Below, piece after piece: positions 8,831 through 17,653 of a DNA stretch of 64,000 nt. The notes below the pieces were generated by a model that worked only from the letters and a program-made list of their open reading frames with translations, ran no database searches and had not been told where the DNA came from. Position numbers and translations under genes: made by a program. Numbering within the stretch: position 1 is the stretch's first letter; each line of letters starts with the position of its first letter. The DNA is taken from the NCBI GenBank assembly GCA_021792135.1, contig JAJYVF010000016.1, positions 1 through 64,000 on the forward strand, read 5' to 3'. This DNA comes from Acidobacteriota bacterium (GTDB lineage Bacteria; Acidobacteriota; Terriglobia; Terriglobales; Acidobacteriaceae).

Positions 8831-11269
8831 ATGTCAGCCGTGCGCGATCTTCAGCATGCTCTTCGAATGTTATGGCGAACTCCCGCTGTTACGGGAATTG
8901 CCCTGGTGTCGATCGCATTGAGCGTGGGAGCGACCGCTGTGGTCTTCACGGCGGTCAGAGCGGTGCTACTTGCGCCTTTGCCGTATGCCCACCCCTCTGA
9001 ACTTGTGCAGATCAGAACGGAGTTCCCCAAGTTTGAGCCGTCGCATTCCGACTGGGCCCTCTGGAGCGATGCGCAGGAGATTGCTCGACGAACCCGCACC
9101 CTTGCTTCGGTTGCTGTTTACCGCAACGAAATGTTCAATCTTGCGAGCAACGGCCCTACGCCTCCCGAAGCCCTCTACGGCTTGCGCGTAACCGCGAATC
9201 TCTTTCCCACTCTGGGTGCCTCGCCAATGCTCGGGCGCAACATTCTGCCTGACGAAGATCAGCCCGGCCATGCTAACGAGATGATCCTTAGCTATGGGCT
9301 TTGGGTTCGACGTTTCAACGCAGACCCGTCGATTGTTGGACACAGCGTCACGATTGACGGCCAAAACTGTCTCATTCTTGGCGTCATGCCTCGTGGATTT
9401 GATTTCCCTTTGCATCGCGCAGCAGTTCACACTCCTTCTCCCTATGTTGACTTCTGGGCACCTTATCGCAGCGGCAAGCCTCAAGCGCCATACGCGGCCG
9501 TCGGCGTTGTAGCCAGATTACGGCCAGGCGTCACGTTAAGCGAGGCTCAGCAAGACCTCGCAACTATCAGCACCGATCTCAGCCGTGAATTGCCCGCGAC
9601 GAATCGAGACCACATCTTACGCATGGGACTACTACGCGACCGGATGCTGGGAAATGTAAAGGATGCTCTGTGGATCCTTATGGCGGCAGCCGTCATGTTT
9701 CTTCTCATCGGCTGTGCGAATGTTGCGAACCTCTTGCTGGCGCGCGGGCTGGCGCGGCAGCGAGAGATTACGGTTCGTATGGCGCTGGGGGCGAGCCGGT
9801 CACGTATTGTTCGCCAACTGCTGACGGAGAGTTGTGTTCTGGCGGCTCTCGGGGGATTGGGGGGCTACGCTCTCACGGTTGTTGCCTGGAGAGCTTTGCG
9901 AGGCATTGCGCCGGTCAGTGTTCCTCGTCTGAACGCAGCACACGCAGACTTGGGAATTCTCGTTTTCTCCCTAGTTGTTGCACTAGCCAATGGTCTTCTA
10001 TTTGGGATGATTCCCGCCTTCAGAGCAGGTTGGACGCGAGCCAATGCGAATCAGGACCTTCGCTCGCACAGTGGAATTGTCGTAAGCAATCGAGTTCGTG
10101 GCGCTTTGGTTGCAATCGAAGTCGCATTGGCGTTAGCCCTTGTTGTGGTCGGAGGGCAACTGCTGGCAAATTTTGCCGCCCTGCTCCGGACCGATCCCGG
10201 TTTCGACGCCAAGCGCGTCACCGCATTCATAATCCTTCCGGACCGTGTGCGGTACCAGACTCCTGAAGAATGGGAAAAGTTCTACCGCAGCGCTTTGGAT
10301 TCGGTTCGCGCGCTTCCTGGCATCGAGAGTGCAGGCACTAACGATGCTCTTCCGTTTAGCGGAGAGAACACTGGCGGTCTGGTAGGCAGAAACGCGGGCG
10401 GATCGCAGCAAAGCGGCCAGATCACTGCGGAGATCGATGATGTGAGCGCTGGCTACCTCCAAACAATGGGGATTCGATTACTGCAGGGAAGATGGCTGAA
10501 TGAAGAAGACATGAATGACTCCAACGGCGCTGCTGTTGTGAGCGACGCTGTTGCAAAAAGTCTCTGGCCAGGCGAGAGCGCAGTCGGCAAGCCCGTCTGC
10601 GTCTTTTGCTCTCCGGAAAATCCGAATAACTGGAAGCGCGTTGTCGGTGTGGTATCGAGCAGCCGGCATCGGTCGATGGACGGGCCGCAGCAACAAGCAA
10701 CCGTCTATCTTTCCGCAGGTGCGTTGCACAAAGCCGTATTTCTTGTGGTAAGAAGCTCTCGGCCCGAGATCGATATCCAAAAGGCGGTCCGTCAGACCAT
10801 CGCTAGCATCGATCCGAATCAGCCGATCTTCCTGAGCGCGACGATGCAATCCCTCATTGACGACTCCCTTGCGGACCGGCGGTTCATAATGTTCCTACTG
10901 GCCCTAACCGGGTGCCTTGCCCTTGTCATGGCTGCCGCCGGCGTTTATGGTGTGGCAACGTACGTTACCTCGCGTCGGACACAGGAAATCGGGATTCGCA
11001 TGGCGCTCGGAGCCACTCGCAGCAATGTCGAAGTACTGATCTTTCGTCAGGGGTTTGTCACAGCGATCATTGGGCTGGTTTCCGGGCTCGCAATCACGCT
11101 GGCTTCTATGCGGACTCTGCGTGCGATGCTCCCTGGGTTCCAGTCCGGAGACTCCAGTGGTCTGTGGATTGAAATCGGCTTGGTTACATTGACTGCCGCC
11201 CTCAGTTGTTGGCTTCCAGCCCGACGTGCAGCAAGAATTGACCCTATGCTGGCCCTTCGGCAGGAGTGA
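8831..11269 (+). CDS. ADOP-type MacB/FtsX permease (orphan, no ATPase)
   Basis: An 812-aa membrane protein made of two MacB-like halves. Each half has a first transmembrane helix, a periplasmic MacB_PCD domain and an FtsX segment. The first helix is at about residues 18-45 (ALVSIALSVGATAVV). FtsX signatures are ARQREITVRMALGASRSRI in half one and TQEIGIRMALGATRSNVEV near the C terminus. This is the layout of the acidobacterial duplicated orphan permeases, which lack a linked ATP-binding gene, as here. The substrate is unknown; relatives move antibiotics, lipoproteins or peptides. AGGAGG sits almost against the ATG at 8831, so GTG at 8840 is a possible true start. By eye it uses more T-ending codons than its neighbours. 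Confidence 0.9.
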   Translation: MSAVRDLQHALRMLWRTPAVTGIALVSIALSVGATAVVFTAVRAVLLAPLPYAHPSELVQIRTEFPKFEPSHSDWALWSDAQEIARRTRTLASVAVYRNEMFNLASNGPTPPEALYGLRVTANLFPTLGASPMLGRNILPDEDQPGHANEMILSYGLWVRRFNADPSIVGHSVTIDGQNCLILGVMPRGFDFPLHRAAVHTPSPYVDFWAPYRSGKPQAPYAAVGVVARLRPGVTLSEAQQDLATISTDLSRELPATNRDHILRMGLLRDRMLGNVKDALWILMAAAVMFLLIGCANVANLLLARGLARQREITVRMALGASRSRIVRQLLTESCVLAALGGLGGYALTVVAWRALRGIAPVSVPRLNAAHADLGILVFSLVVALANGLLFGMIPAFRAGWTRANANQDLRSHSGIVVSNRVRGALVAIEVALALALVVVGGQLLANFAALLRTDPGFDAKRVTAFIILPDRVRYQTPEEWEKFYRSALDSVRALPGIESAGTNDALPFSGENTGGLVGRNAGGSQQSGQITAEIDDVSAGYLQTMGIRLLQGRWLNEEDMNDSNGAAVVSDAVAKSLWPGESAVGKPVCVFCSPENPNNWKRVVGVVSSSRHRSMDGPQQQATVYLSAGALHKAVFLVVRSSRPEIDIQKAVRQTIASIDPNQPIFLSATMQSLIDDSLADRRFIMFLLALTGCLALVMAAAGVYGVATYVTSRRTQEIGIRMALGATRSNVEVLIFRQGFVTAIIGLVSGLAITLASMRTLRAMLPGFQSGDSSGLWIEIGLVTLTAALSCWLPARRAARIDPMLALRQE

Positions 11270-11444
11270 ATTGCGGGGCTGGGAAGCAGTAGTCTTTTTC
11301 CCCTCCGTGTACGCATGCTCCAGATCGCGCAAGATCAATTAACGCCTCCAGGCCGATGCGCTCATCGAGGTCCCGCTTGGGGGGCTACCGTGCCTGAGAG
11401 GTTCGAGAAGGAGGTGCTCGGTGATCGAAACTGCGCGTGGCTGC

Positions 11445-11575
11445 TGGTGATTCGATCCCGAGTTTCTTAGAAAGGGCGTCGACGCTGGATTTGTTGGTGG
11501 CGTCCATGGCGATTTCGGCGCCCCGGGGGCGGCTGAATCCCTCTGTCGTTCCTTTGTGGGTGGCGTCGATGGCTG
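11445..11575 (-). pseudogene. Decayed 3' end of a ubiD-like gene
   Basis: Read on the minus strand from about 11575, one frame gives IDATHKGTTEGFSRPRGAEI, then AMDATNKSSVDAL and KKLGIES. The intact UbiD at 12842-14452 ends IDATRKWAAEGFTRPWPAEI, AMDPATKSRVDAL, RSLGIEE. The match covers the last 43 or so residues in order and in frame. Upstream (higher coordinates) the similarity stops abruptly where a degenerate palindrome-like stretch starts, and the frame runs past the normal stop. It is a relic of a second copy, not a gene. Confidence 0.85.
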
Positions 11576-11744
11576 CAAACCCACATCTGGCCCATTCCGG
11601 GCAGAGCCAATGGACTGGTTTGCGGCTTGCTCGGGCCCCGGCTGTGAAGACCGGCGCAAGAGAAAAAACAATCTCCTGCTCCGCGCATGATACAAAGCTG
11701 TTGAACCAGCCCCTGGGGCCTGTTCAGGAGGGCGAGCGGGCAGG

Positions 11745-12206
11745 ATGAGAAATCTCTTTGTTCCCGGGATAGCCGATGATGTGAAACAGCGCCTCCTGCG
11801 CCTCCAGCCCGAGAGTCAGCGGCAGTGGGGCAGGATGAACGTCGCCGAGACGCTGGCGCACTGCACCGCCGGGCTGGAGATGGCCATGGGCACCATCACC
11901 CCCCGGCGCGCGTCGTTTCCCGCCAATGTCCTCGGCCTGCTGATCAAGCCACTGGTCTTTCGCGATGACACGCCCATGCGGCGCAATGCGCCGTCGGCGC
12001 GGGAACTCTTCTCGCCGGAGGCTGCGCAAGGCGACTTCGACGGCGAGCGTGCGCGACTGATCGCCGCGATCGATCGCTTCACCCTGCAGGGGGCGGCATG
12101 CTGTTCCTCTCACCCCCATCCCTTCTTCGGCCGCCTCAGCCCGGAGCAGTGGGCAATTCTCATGTACAAGCACCTCGATCATCATCTGCGGCAGTTCGGG
12201 GCTTAA
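11745..12206 (+). CDS. DUF1569 family protein (DinB-like fold)
   Basis: A 153-aa cytoplasmic protein of the DUF1569 group, a branch of the DinB/YfiT four-helix fold. The segment WGRMNVAETLAHCTAGLEM gives the first conserved His, and HPFFGRLSPEQWAILMYKHL followed by DHHLRQFG is the characteristic C-terminal motif with clustered His. In DinB-like proteins three His bind a metal, and some members are thiol-dependent transferases. No partner gene is adjacent and no specific reaction can be given. The ATG at 11745 follows a GAGGGCGAGCGGGCAGG purine-rich stretch. Confidence 0.8.
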   Translation: MRNLFVPGIADDVKQRLLRLQPESQRQWGRMNVAETLAHCTAGLEMAMGTITPRRASFPANVLGLLIKPLVFRDDTPMRRNAPSARELFSPEAAQGDFDGERARLIAAIDRFTLQGAACCSSHPHPFFGRLSPEQWAILMYKHLDHHLRQFGA

Positions 12207-12274
12207 CGGGAATTCGTTCACGAGACGGCACAGACTCACCACAGAGGACGCAGAGAGTACAAGAACGGGCCAAT

Positions 12275-12305
12275 CCCACGTCTGGCGACTGCGGACAGAC
12301 ATGGG
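12275..12305. repeat. Palindromic intergenic repeat (CCCACGTCTG type)
   Basis: CCCACGTCTG at 12275-12284 faces CAGACATGGG at 12296-12305, a 10-bp stem with a single G-T type mismatch, followed by GCACCC. I recall this CCCA-TCTC/G-AGA-TGGGGCACCC unit as a common dispersed repeat in acidobacterial genomes. A degenerate relative may lie at about 11580-11615, next to the ubiD relic. Confidence 0.5.
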
Positions 12306-12415
12306 GCACCCAGCCCGTTACGTTCCTGCGCTTTCACGGCCTTGAAGTGATTGTTCTCCGGGAGTGCGAGATCCGCGACAACCGGAGAAGGTCCGGGCGC
12401 GGCTAAAGGAGCTGG

Positions 12416-12627
12416 TCAGTCCTTCTGCTCGAGGTTGCTGACCCTTTCCTCCAGCGAGATCATCCGCTCGTTGAAACCACCAATCAGCATCTCACAGCGC
12501 GAAAGCGTGACTCGAAGCTGACGGCCCATTTGCGAAACTCTCGCAAGAGGGTGGTTTCCGTCTTCTCGATGCGCTCCAGAAGCCGGGTCTCAAGGGCATC
12601 CAGATCGGTCTTGCTGACTTCGCTCAT
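12416..12627 (-). pseudogene. Small coiled-coil protein gene broken by a frameshift
   Basis: The ATG at 12627 starts MSEVSKTDLDALETRLLERI followed by EKTETTLLREFRKWAV, a charged helical sequence that stops at 12484 after 47 residues. Another frame overlapping it continues with EMLIGGFNERMISLEERVSN and LEQKD, ending at 12416. Together the two frames make one typical small coiled-coil protein of about 70 residues. The 212-base span is not a multiple of three, so a single-base change near 12490-12500 is enough to explain it. Real decay, a sequencing error and programmed slippage cannot be told apart here. Function unknown. Confidence 0.65.
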
Positions 12628-12635
12628 GAACCGAT

Positions 12636-12660
12636 TCTAACTGGAAAACTCGCAGTTAGA
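12636..12660. promoter_or_regulatory. Inverted repeat upstream of the frameshifted small gene
   Basis: Perfect 8-bp arms TCTAACTG (12636-12643) and CAGTTAGA (12653-12660) with a 9-base spacer, lying 9 bases upstream of the ATG of the broken small gene. It could be an operator or a leader hairpin. The rest of 12661-12841 shows nothing I recognise. Confidence 0.4.
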
Positions 12661-12841
12661 GATGTGCTCCGAACAGCCGTCAACACCAGGAGAATCATGT
12701 CCACGACCGCGTTGTTCACGCCCCGACACAGCTCAGGCAGCCGGTGTGCGCGCTCACCAGCGCGGGTGACTGCTCCTGACGGGCGGGGCTTATAGAACGA
12801 CATCGCTCAGCGGGCATCGGCTTATGCATCGCTGGGGCGTG

Positions 12842-14452
12842 TCACTCTTCAATCCCAAGGGATCTCCAGAGGGCATCGACGCGGGATTTGGTGGCGGGAT
12901 CCATGGCGATTTCGGCGGGCCAGGGGCGGGTGAAGCCCTCGGCGGCCCATTTGCGGGTGGCGTCGATGCCCATTTTGCTGCCGTAGTTGGGCAGGCGGGA
13001 GGAGTGGTCGAGGGAGTCGATGGGGCCGAGGGTGAACTGGATATCGCGCTCGGGGTCGATGTTGTTGGCGACGCGGAGGGTGACCTCGGCGAGGTCCTGC
13101 ACGTCGCAGTCTTCGTCGACGACGATGATGCACTTGGTGAACATGGCCTGGCCCATGGCCCAGATGCCGTTCATGACCCTGCGGGCGTGGCCGGCGTAGC
13201 TCTTGCGGATGGAGACGATCATGAGGTTGTGGAAGACCGCCTCCGGGGGCAGGTTGATGTCGACGATCTCGGGCAGGGTGAGGCGGAAGAGGGGCAGGAA
13301 GATGCGCTCCACGGCCTTGCCCATCCAGGCGTCCTCCATGGGCGGCTTGCCGACGATGGTGGCGGAGTAGATGGGGTCCTGGCGGTGGGTGATGCAGGCG
13401 ATGTGGAAGACGGGGTAGTCCTCTTCCATGGTGTAGAAGCCGGTGTGGTCGCCGAAGGGGCCTTCGCTGCGCAGCTCGTCGAGGCGGACGTAGCCTTCGA
13501 GGACGATCTCGGCGTGGGCGGGGACTTCGAGGTCGACGGTTTCGCACCTCACCAGCTCGAGCGGCTGCTGGCGGAGGAAGCCGGAGATGAGGAACTCCTC
13601 GACTTCGGGGGGAGCGGGGACGATGGCGGAGAAGGTGGTGGCGGGGTCGGTGCCGATGGCGACGGCGACTTCGAGGCGGGCTGCGGGGGAGCCGGGATCG
13701 AGGACGTTGCCGATGTGCGCGGTGGCTCCGGCGGTTTCGGCCATGGCGCGGACGCGGGCGGGGGCGTCGCCGGCGGCGGCGCGGAGGCGATCGCGGAGAT
13801 GCTCGGCGGCGTTTTTCTGGCGCTGCCAGTGCATGCCGGTGGTCTGGCCGTCGTAGACCTGCATGCGGTACATGCCCATGTTGCGTTTGCCGGTGCGGGG
13901 ATCGCGGGTGACGACGCAGGGCAGGGTGATGAAGCGGCCGCCGTCGAGGGGCCAGCACTGGAGAACGGGGAAGTCGAGGAGGCTGAAATTGTCGCGCAGG
14001 ATGACCTGCTTGCAGGGGGCGTCTTTGGCGGGGATGGTTTTGGGGAAGAGGCGGCCCATGTCGGCGAGTTTGGGGAGCATCTTCAGCTTTTCGAGGAGGC
14101 CCTCGGGGGATTTGACTTCGAGCAGGGCGCGGATGCGTCCGGCGATCTCGTCGAGGGAATCGACGCCGAGGGCGAGGCGCATGCGGCGTTCGCTGCCGAA
14201 CTGGTTCATGAGGACGCGGGCGCCGGGGTAGCCTTTGACGTTTTCGAAGAGCAGCGCGGGGCCGCCGGCGGTTGCAGGGATCCGGCCCGGAGCGTGGCCG
14301 GGGGCGCCGCGCAGCTTACTGGCGCGGTCGGTGATTTCGGCCATCTCGAGAATCGGGTCTACTTCTGCGCGGATCCGTTTCAGTTCGCCGGCTTTGTCGA
14401 GGATCTGGATCCAGTCTCTGAGGTCGTCGCAGGCCAGGGCTTTGTCTCCCAT
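12842..14452 (-). CDS. ubiD: UbiD family prenylated-FMN decarboxylase
   Basis: A 536-aa cytoplasmic decarboxylase of the UbiD family, which uses prenylated FMN made by UbiX to decarboxylate aromatic or unsaturated acids, in quinone biosynthesis or catabolism. The Arg of the catalytic triad lies in RNMGMYRMQVYD. The two catalytic acids lie in EIVLEGYVRLDELRSEGPFG, followed by DHTGFYT. The N terminus (DDLRDWIQILDKAGELKRI) and the C-terminal dimerisation segment are intact, and the length is usual. No ubiX is in the window. The substrate is unproven: ubiquinone-type 4-hydroxy-3-polyprenylbenzoate is only the default guess. A relic of a second copy lies at 11445-11575. Confidence 0.93.
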   Translation of the reverse strand: MGDKALACDDLRDWIQILDKAGELKRIRAEVDPILEMAEITDRASKLRGAPGHAPGRIPATAGGPALLFENVKGYPGARVLMNQFGSERRMRLALGVDSLDEIAGRIRALLEVKSPEGLLEKLKMLPKLADMGRLFPKTIPAKDAPCKQVILRDNFSLLDFPVLQCWPLDGGRFITLPCVVTRDPRTGKRNMGMYRMQVYDGQTTGMHWQRQKNAAEHLRDRLRAAAGDAPARVRAMAETAGATAHIGNVLDPGSPAARLEVAVAIGTDPATTFSAIVPAPPEVEEFLISGFLRQQPLELVRCETVDLEVPAHAEIVLEGYVRLDELRSEGPFGDHTGFYTMEEDYPVFHIACITHRQDPIYSATIVGKPPMEDAWMGKAVERIFLPLFRLTLPEIVDINLPPEAVFHNLMIVSIRKSYAGHARRVMNGIWAMGQAMFTKCIIVVDEDCDVQDLAEVTLRVANNIDPERDIQFTLGPIDSLDHSSRLPNYGSKMGIDATRKWAAEGFTRPWPAEIAMDPATKSRVDALWRSLGIEE

Positions 14453-14539
14453 GTAGTCTTTCGACTTCCACTATAGATGGTTGGGGGCGGGGCGCCGTGG
14501 TTCGAGGGCGTGGCGCGCTCTTCGGCGGCCGGCAGGGGT

Positions 14540-17500
14540 CTACTCGCGGGCAAGGAAATAGTAGACCGCGGGGGTAACGATGAGCGACAGGCCCATGGAG
14601 ATGAGCAGACCTCCGATGACCGCGATGGCCAGGGGCTGGAGCATCTGGGAGCCCGCGCCCAGCGCAAAGGCCAGCGGCAGCATGCCGCTGATGGCGGCCA
14701 GCGCCGTCATGACGATGGGACGCAGCCGGCGGTGCGCGGCCTGCAGCATGGCGTCCCGCGCATTCATGCCCGCGGCGCGGAAACGCTGATCCGCGTCGAG
14801 CAGGAGGATGCCGTTTTTGGCCACGATGCCGATGACCATAATCAGCCCCATGAACGAGGCCACGTTGAAGGTTGTGCCGGTGATGAGCAGGGCGAAAATG
14901 ACGCCCGCCGTGGACAGGACCGAGGACACCAGCACCGAGAGGGGCGCGGAAATGCTGCGGAATTCCGTCAGCAAGACGCCGAAGACCAGCACCAGAGCGA
15001 GCAGCAGGACCTGCACGAGTTCGGCGAACGACTGCTGCTGGGTCTGGTAGGTGCCGCCGTACTGCACGCGAATGCTGGAAGGCAGATGCAGCCCGGCAAT
15101 GGTCTGCTGTACGCGGTGAACGGCTCCGCCCAGATCGGAGCCCTCGAGCCGCCCGGTCACGGTGATCAGGTTCTGCAGGTTTTCGCGGAGAATCTCGTTT
15201 TGCGGAGGCAGCTCCTGGATGTGCGCCAGAGCGCCGAGGGTCGCCATTTTCCCGGTTGAGCTGAGGAAGACGGTGTTCTCAATGGCGTCGAGGCTGGAGC
15301 GGTGGGAATCGTCCAGGCGGACGCGGACGGTGTAGGGGCGGCCGTTGTCGATCAGCGGCTCGGTGGCAGGCACGCCATCGAGGATGGAGGTGGCGTCGGC
15401 GGCGACTTCCGAGGCGGTGAAGCCGAGCCGGGCTGCCAGGCCGGGATCGACCTGGAAGGTGGTGGCGGGACCGCTGACCGTGTTGTCGATTCCGTTCTCG
15501 ACATCGACGACCCCCGGCACCCTGGAGATTGCATCGCCGACGCGTGGTCCGAGCTGGTTCAGCAGATTCTGATCCGGCGAGAAGAGCTTGATCTGGATCG
15601 GCTCGGGCGCGTTGGAGAGGTCTCCGATCATGTCCTGCAGCGTCTGGGTGAACTCGATATCCAGTTCCGGCTCGGCGGCGTGGATCCGCTCGCGAGCGTC
15701 CTCCATGACGGCTTCAATGCCGCGGCTGCGGTGGCTGGTCAGCATGACGGTGAAGTCGCCGGTGTTGGATTCGGTGACGGCAGCGAGACCCAGCTGCAGA
15801 CCGGTGCGGCGGGAGGTGGTGGTGACTTCGGGGATCCGATGGAGGATGCGGTTCACATGTTCGAGCACGCGGTTGGTATCGGCGAGCGAGCTGCCGGGGG
15901 GCATGATGTAGTCCAGCACGAAGGCGCCTTCGTCCATCTCCGGCAGCAGGTCGGAGCCGAGCGCCTTGTAGGCGAAATAGGTTCCGACGACGAGGACCAG
16001 ACAGGCAGCGGCCAGCCACAGGGGCCGGGCCAGAGCCGTGCGCAGGATCCGCTCATGAATGCGGAGGACCGGCGCCATCAGCCCGCGGTGATGGACCGAT
16101 TCGGCCTCCAGCTTCTCAACACGATGCTCGAAATGTCTGCCGCGCAGCAGAGCGAGGCTGAGGGCGGGCGTCCATGTGAGGGCGAGAGCGAGGGAGGTCA
16201 GCAGCGCCACGGTCATGGTGAGAGCCAGGGCACGGAAGAAGGTGCCGGTCACGCCGGTGACGGAGATGAGCGGCAGAAAGACGACGATGGGGGTGATGGT
16301 GGAGCCGATGAGGGGCGGAGTAATTTCGTGGAGCGCCTTGCGAACCGCCTCCACGCGGGATTCGCCGCTTTCCCGGTGCAGGACGATGTTTTCGACGACG
16401 ACGATGGCGTCGTCGATGACCAGGCCCACGGCGGCGGCCAGTCCGCCCAGGGTCATCAGGTTGAAGCTCTGGCCCAGCGCCCAGAGCGCGATAAAGGTAA
16501 CCATGATGGTTACGGGAATGACGAGGCCGGCGACCACGGAGGACATCCAGTCGCGCAGGAACAGAACGAGGATGAGGGCCGCCAGGACCAGTCCGATGAG
16601 GATGGCGTCGCGGACGCTGGCGATGCTGTTGCGCACCAGGTGAGACTGGTCGTAAAAGGGTGCGATATCGACCCCGGGCGGAAGGGTCTTCCGCAGCTTC
16701 GCAAGTTCGGCGTTTTCCTCGTTGACCACCGCCACGGTGTTGCTGTCCGGCTGCCGGGAGATGTTCAGCAGAACGGCAGGCTTCCCGTTGGAGGTCACGG
16801 CGGTGTACACCGGTTCGACGCCGGGAAGCACCTGGGCCAGGTCGCGCAGATGCACCGGCACCCCGGCGGCGGTGGCCCTGACGGAAATCTGCGCGAGCTG
16901 TTCGAGATTGTGCGCCTGGTCGCCGACCAGCGCCAGGATCAGCTGGTGGTTGGCGTTATAGAGCCCCGGAGACTGCACCAGATTGGTCTGCTGGATGGCG
17001 TTCACCAGGTCGTTGATGGTGAGGCCGGCGGCCAGCATCTTCGCCATGTTGGGGACGATGTGGTACTCGGGCACCTCGCCGCCCTGCACCACCACGGTGC
17101 TGACGCCGGGCAGGCGATTCATGGGCGGCTTCAGATCATAGGTGGCCAGCTCCCAGAGCCGCGTCTGGGAGACGGTATTGGAGGTAAGGGCGTACCCGAG
17201 GACGGGGAAGCTGGCGAAGGTGAGCTTATTGGTGGCGATCTGCGCTGTCGCCGGGAGTGTCTGCTGCACGCGGGCGACAGCGGCATTGACCATCTCCAGG
17301 GTCTGGAACATGTCGACGTTCCAGTCGAAGAACAGGTCGATCTCCGCCGATCCGCGGCTGGTGATGGACTGCACATCGGCCAGTCCGGGCACGCTGTTCA
17401 CGGCGTCTTCGATGGGCCGGGTGATGGTGACTTCCATCTGTTCGATGGGGGTTACGCCGTTGTCCACCCCGATCACCACGCGGGGGAAATCGGTCTGCGG

Positions 17501-17653
17501 GAAAACAGCAATCGGGATGCGGAGCGCCAGGAAAGCTCCGGCAATGGCAAGGACAATGGCGAAGAAGAAGATGCTGCGCGACCAGCGCGGCAGCCAGAAG
17601 GGCCGCTGGTACGCTTCGGAAGACGCAGGGCGCGCTGCGGTGAGGTTGCTCAC
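14540..17653 (-). CDS. RND efflux transporter permease
   Basis: A 1037-aa inner-membrane proton-driven pump of the RND superfamily, third gene of a tripartite efflux operon. The first helix is near residues 28-45, then comes the large porter loop (NGVTPIEQMEVTITRPIEDAV). TM4 carries GGLAAAVGLVIDDAIVVVEN, with the paired Asp of the proton relay. A second porter loop and the C-terminal helix set (GLIMVIGIVAKNGILLLDAD) complete the duplicated architecture. It starts with GTG, overlapping the adaptor stop as GTGA. The substrate, drug, metal or envelope lipid, cannot be told; the HME/HAE assignment is ambiguous by eye. Confidence 0.93.
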   Translation of the reverse strand: MSNLTAARPASSEAYQRPFWLPRWSRSIFFFAIVLAIAGAFLALRIPIAVFPQTDFPRVVIGVDNGVTPIEQMEVTITRPIEDAVNSVPGLADVQSITSRGSAEIDLFFDWNVDMFQTLEMVNAAVARVQQTLPATAQIATNKLTFASFPVLGYALTSNTVSQTRLWELATYDLKPPMNRLPGVSTVVVQGGEVPEYHIVPNMAKMLAAGLTINDLVNAIQQTNLVQSPGLYNANHQLILALVGDQAHNLEQLAQISVRATAAGVPVHLRDLAQVLPGVEPVYTAVTSNGKPAVLLNISRQPDSNTVAVVNEENAELAKLRKTLPPGVDIAPFYDQSHLVRNSIASVRDAILIGLVLAALILVLFLRDWMSSVVAGLVIPVTIMVTFIALWALGQSFNLMTLGGLAAAVGLVIDDAIVVVENIVLHRESGESRVEAVRKALHEITPPLIGSTITPIVVFLPLISVTGVTGTFFRALALTMTVALLTSLALALTWTPALSLALLRGRHFEHRVEKLEAESVHHRGLMAPVLRIHERILRTALARPLWLAAACLVLVVGTYFAYKALGSDLLPEMDEGAFVLDYIMPPGSSLADTNRVLEHVNRILHRIPEVTTTSRRTGLQLGLAAVTESNTGDFTVMLTSHRSRGIEAVMEDARERIHAAEPELDIEFTQTLQDMIGDLSNAPEPIQIKLFSPDQNLLNQLGPRVGDAISRVPGVVDVENGIDNTVSGPATTFQVDPGLAARLGFTASEVAADATSILDGVPATEPLIDNGRPYTVRVRLDDSHRSSLDAIENTVFLSSTGKMATLGALAHIQELPPQNEILRENLQNLITVTGRLEGSDLGGAVHRVQQTIAGLHLPSSIRVQYGGTYQTQQQSFAELVQVLLLALVLVFGVLLTEFRSISAPLSVLVSSVLSTAGVIFALLITGTTFNVASFMGLIMVIGIVAKNGILLLDADQRFRAAGMNARDAMLQAAHRRLRPIVMTALAAISGMLPLAFALGAGSQMLQPLAIAVIGGLLISMGLSLIVTPAVYYFLARE

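Noticed and set aside
11437-11748. A 103-codon plus-strand frame between the ADOP and DUF1569 genes.
   Set aside because: Part of it is the antisense of the ubiD relic; there is no ribosome site and no domain.
12824-14476. A 550-codon open frame on the plus strand rich in Gly, Asp, Val and Ala.
   Set aside because: It is the antisense shadow of ubiD. The opposite frame has all UbiD motifs, while this one is low-complexity as expected from GC-rich antisense codons.
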